Below, piece by piece: positions 63,557-64,000 of a stretch of 64,000 nt of DNA (position 1 is the stretch's first letter; every line of letters begins with the position of its first letter). Origin of the DNA: Chitinophagales bacterium (GTDB taxonomy: Bacteria; Bacteroidota; Bacteroidia; Chitinophagales; Saprospiraceae); the NCBI GenBank assembly GCA_013298845.1, contig JAAFJN010000018.1:1-64000 (forward strand). Reading direction: 5' to 3'. The translations under genes were made by a program, and so were the position numbers. The notes under the pieces are model-generated. The model was not told where the DNA came from, searched no databases, and saw nothing but the letters and a program-made list of their open reading frames with translations.

Positions 63557-64000
63557 ATGGCGCTGTTCGGACCCAAACAAACGCTTTCCCAAAAACTACA
63601 GCAGAAACTGTCTCCCCAGCAGATTCAACTGATGAAACTCCTCCAGATACCAACCGCGTCTCTGGAGCAGCGCATACAGGAAGAACTGGAAATTAATCCC
63701 GCCCTCGAAACGGGCGACGAAACCGCCGATTTGCTCGCCGGTTTATCAGAAAGTGATTTGAGCGATAATGATGCCGATTATTACGCCCGCGAACAACAAG
63801 CCGAAAATGGCACGCCCAGCGACGACTTGGAATCTGCTGATATGTCATCGCCCGATGATATCAGCGATAACGTATTGGATGATGTGGAACGCGAAACCAA
63901 CTTCGACGACGACTACGCCGAAGACAGTGGCGGGGCTTACGATGATGGTGTGGAACTGGACGACTACATGCGCGAACTCATTGACGATGACCCTTCCATT
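63557..64000 (+). CDS. rpoN: RNA polymerase sigma-54 factor, 5' part
   Basis: 148 codons from ATG 63557, continuing beyond the window. Region I is present: MALFGPKQTLSQKLQQKLSP, then QQIQLMKLLQIPTASLEQRI, QEELEINPALE, the Gln/Leu-rich activator-interaction part. It is followed by a long acidic region II. Sigma-54 directs RNA polymerase to -24/-12 promoters and needs AAA+ activators. Confidence 0.93.
   Translation, partial: MALFGPKQTLSQKLQQKLSPQQIQLMKLLQIPTASLEQRIQEELEINPALETGDETADLLAGLSESDLSDNDADYYAREQQAENGTPSDDLESADMSSPDDISDNVLDDVERETNFDDDYAEDSGGAYDDGVELDDYMRELIDDDPSI

Noticed and set aside
63372-63632. 86-residue open frame before rpoN
   Set aside because: It overlaps the rpoN start in another frame and shows no recognisable protein features.

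Overview
The window is a contiguous piece of a Bacteroidota chromosome, most likely from the Saprospiria (Lewinella/Haliscomenobacter-type) branch. The evidence is: promoters of the form TTG-N18-23-TAnnTTTG, almost no Shine-Dalgarno sequences, several proteins with type IX secretion (T9SS) type A or type B sorting tails, many SPII lipoproteins with a CKKDN-like start, an N-terminally extended NusB, a Bacteroidota-type kdp operon with a split KdpD, and a cobalamin riboswitch in front of a TonB-dependent receptor. This placement is inference; no 16S gene is present.

Layout. 1-3614: a tandem array of small lipoprotein genes (one cut by the window edge, two nearly identical 833-bp repeats, one of them frameshifted by an internal 127-bp duplication, one divergent copy, one mosaic copy). 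Each complete copy is preceded by the same hairpin 19 nt before the ATG. 3873-11187: housekeeping genes (prfA, acpH-like, nusB, ruvX/yqgF), a DUF5691 protein convergent with a Bat-type VWA protein, a secreted CarboxypepD_reg-like protein and tRNA-Leu(UAA). 11264-14880: GNAT acetyltransferase, DUF1304 protein, a YPDEW-type small protein, a large secreted leucine-rich-repeat protein, and a decayed second copy of the small gene. 14876-18283: GH130 lipoprotein and penicillin-acylase-type hydrolase, divergent. 18396-21110: membrane pyrophosphatase followed by an orphan promoter and 74-bp tandem hairpin repeats. 21114-26261: MOSC protein, nadA, gcvH, nusA, rimP and an unknown membrane protein on the minus strand. 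26303-29422: RND transporter without an adaptor gene next to it. 29645-35540: lipoprotein, T9SS type B protein, palindromic repeats, and a cobalamin-uptake unit (riboswitch, TonB receptor, DUF4465 protein). 35635-43201: M23 peptidase, EamA transporter, hemA, MsbA-type ABC exporter, and a large lineage-type unknown protein.

43409-48754: a run of secreted or surface proteins (fibronectin-III lipoprotein, tail-fibre-like protein with coiled-coil end, T9SS proteins, DUF4846 lipoprotein). 48779-53192: DUF805 protein, glpD, NA37-type nucleoid protein, GT4 glycosyltransferase. 53301-54373: a PIN-type toxin-antitoxin pair between two 173-bp direct repeats, each of which ends in a promoter. 55570-63020: a high-affinity potassium uptake operon on the minus strand, kdpF-kdpA-kdpB-kdpC, then a collapsed porin remnant, KdpD N-terminal domain protein and a separate sensor histidine kinase; no kdpE is next to it. 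The window ends inside rpoN.

The features that look least described are the mosaic lipoprotein array with its covarying hairpin, the promoter-bearing direct repeats around the toxin-antitoxin pair, the orphan promoter in front of the 74-bp hairpin array, and the decayed porin inside kdp. All coordinates were read by eye; family names come from motif recognition, not from a database search.
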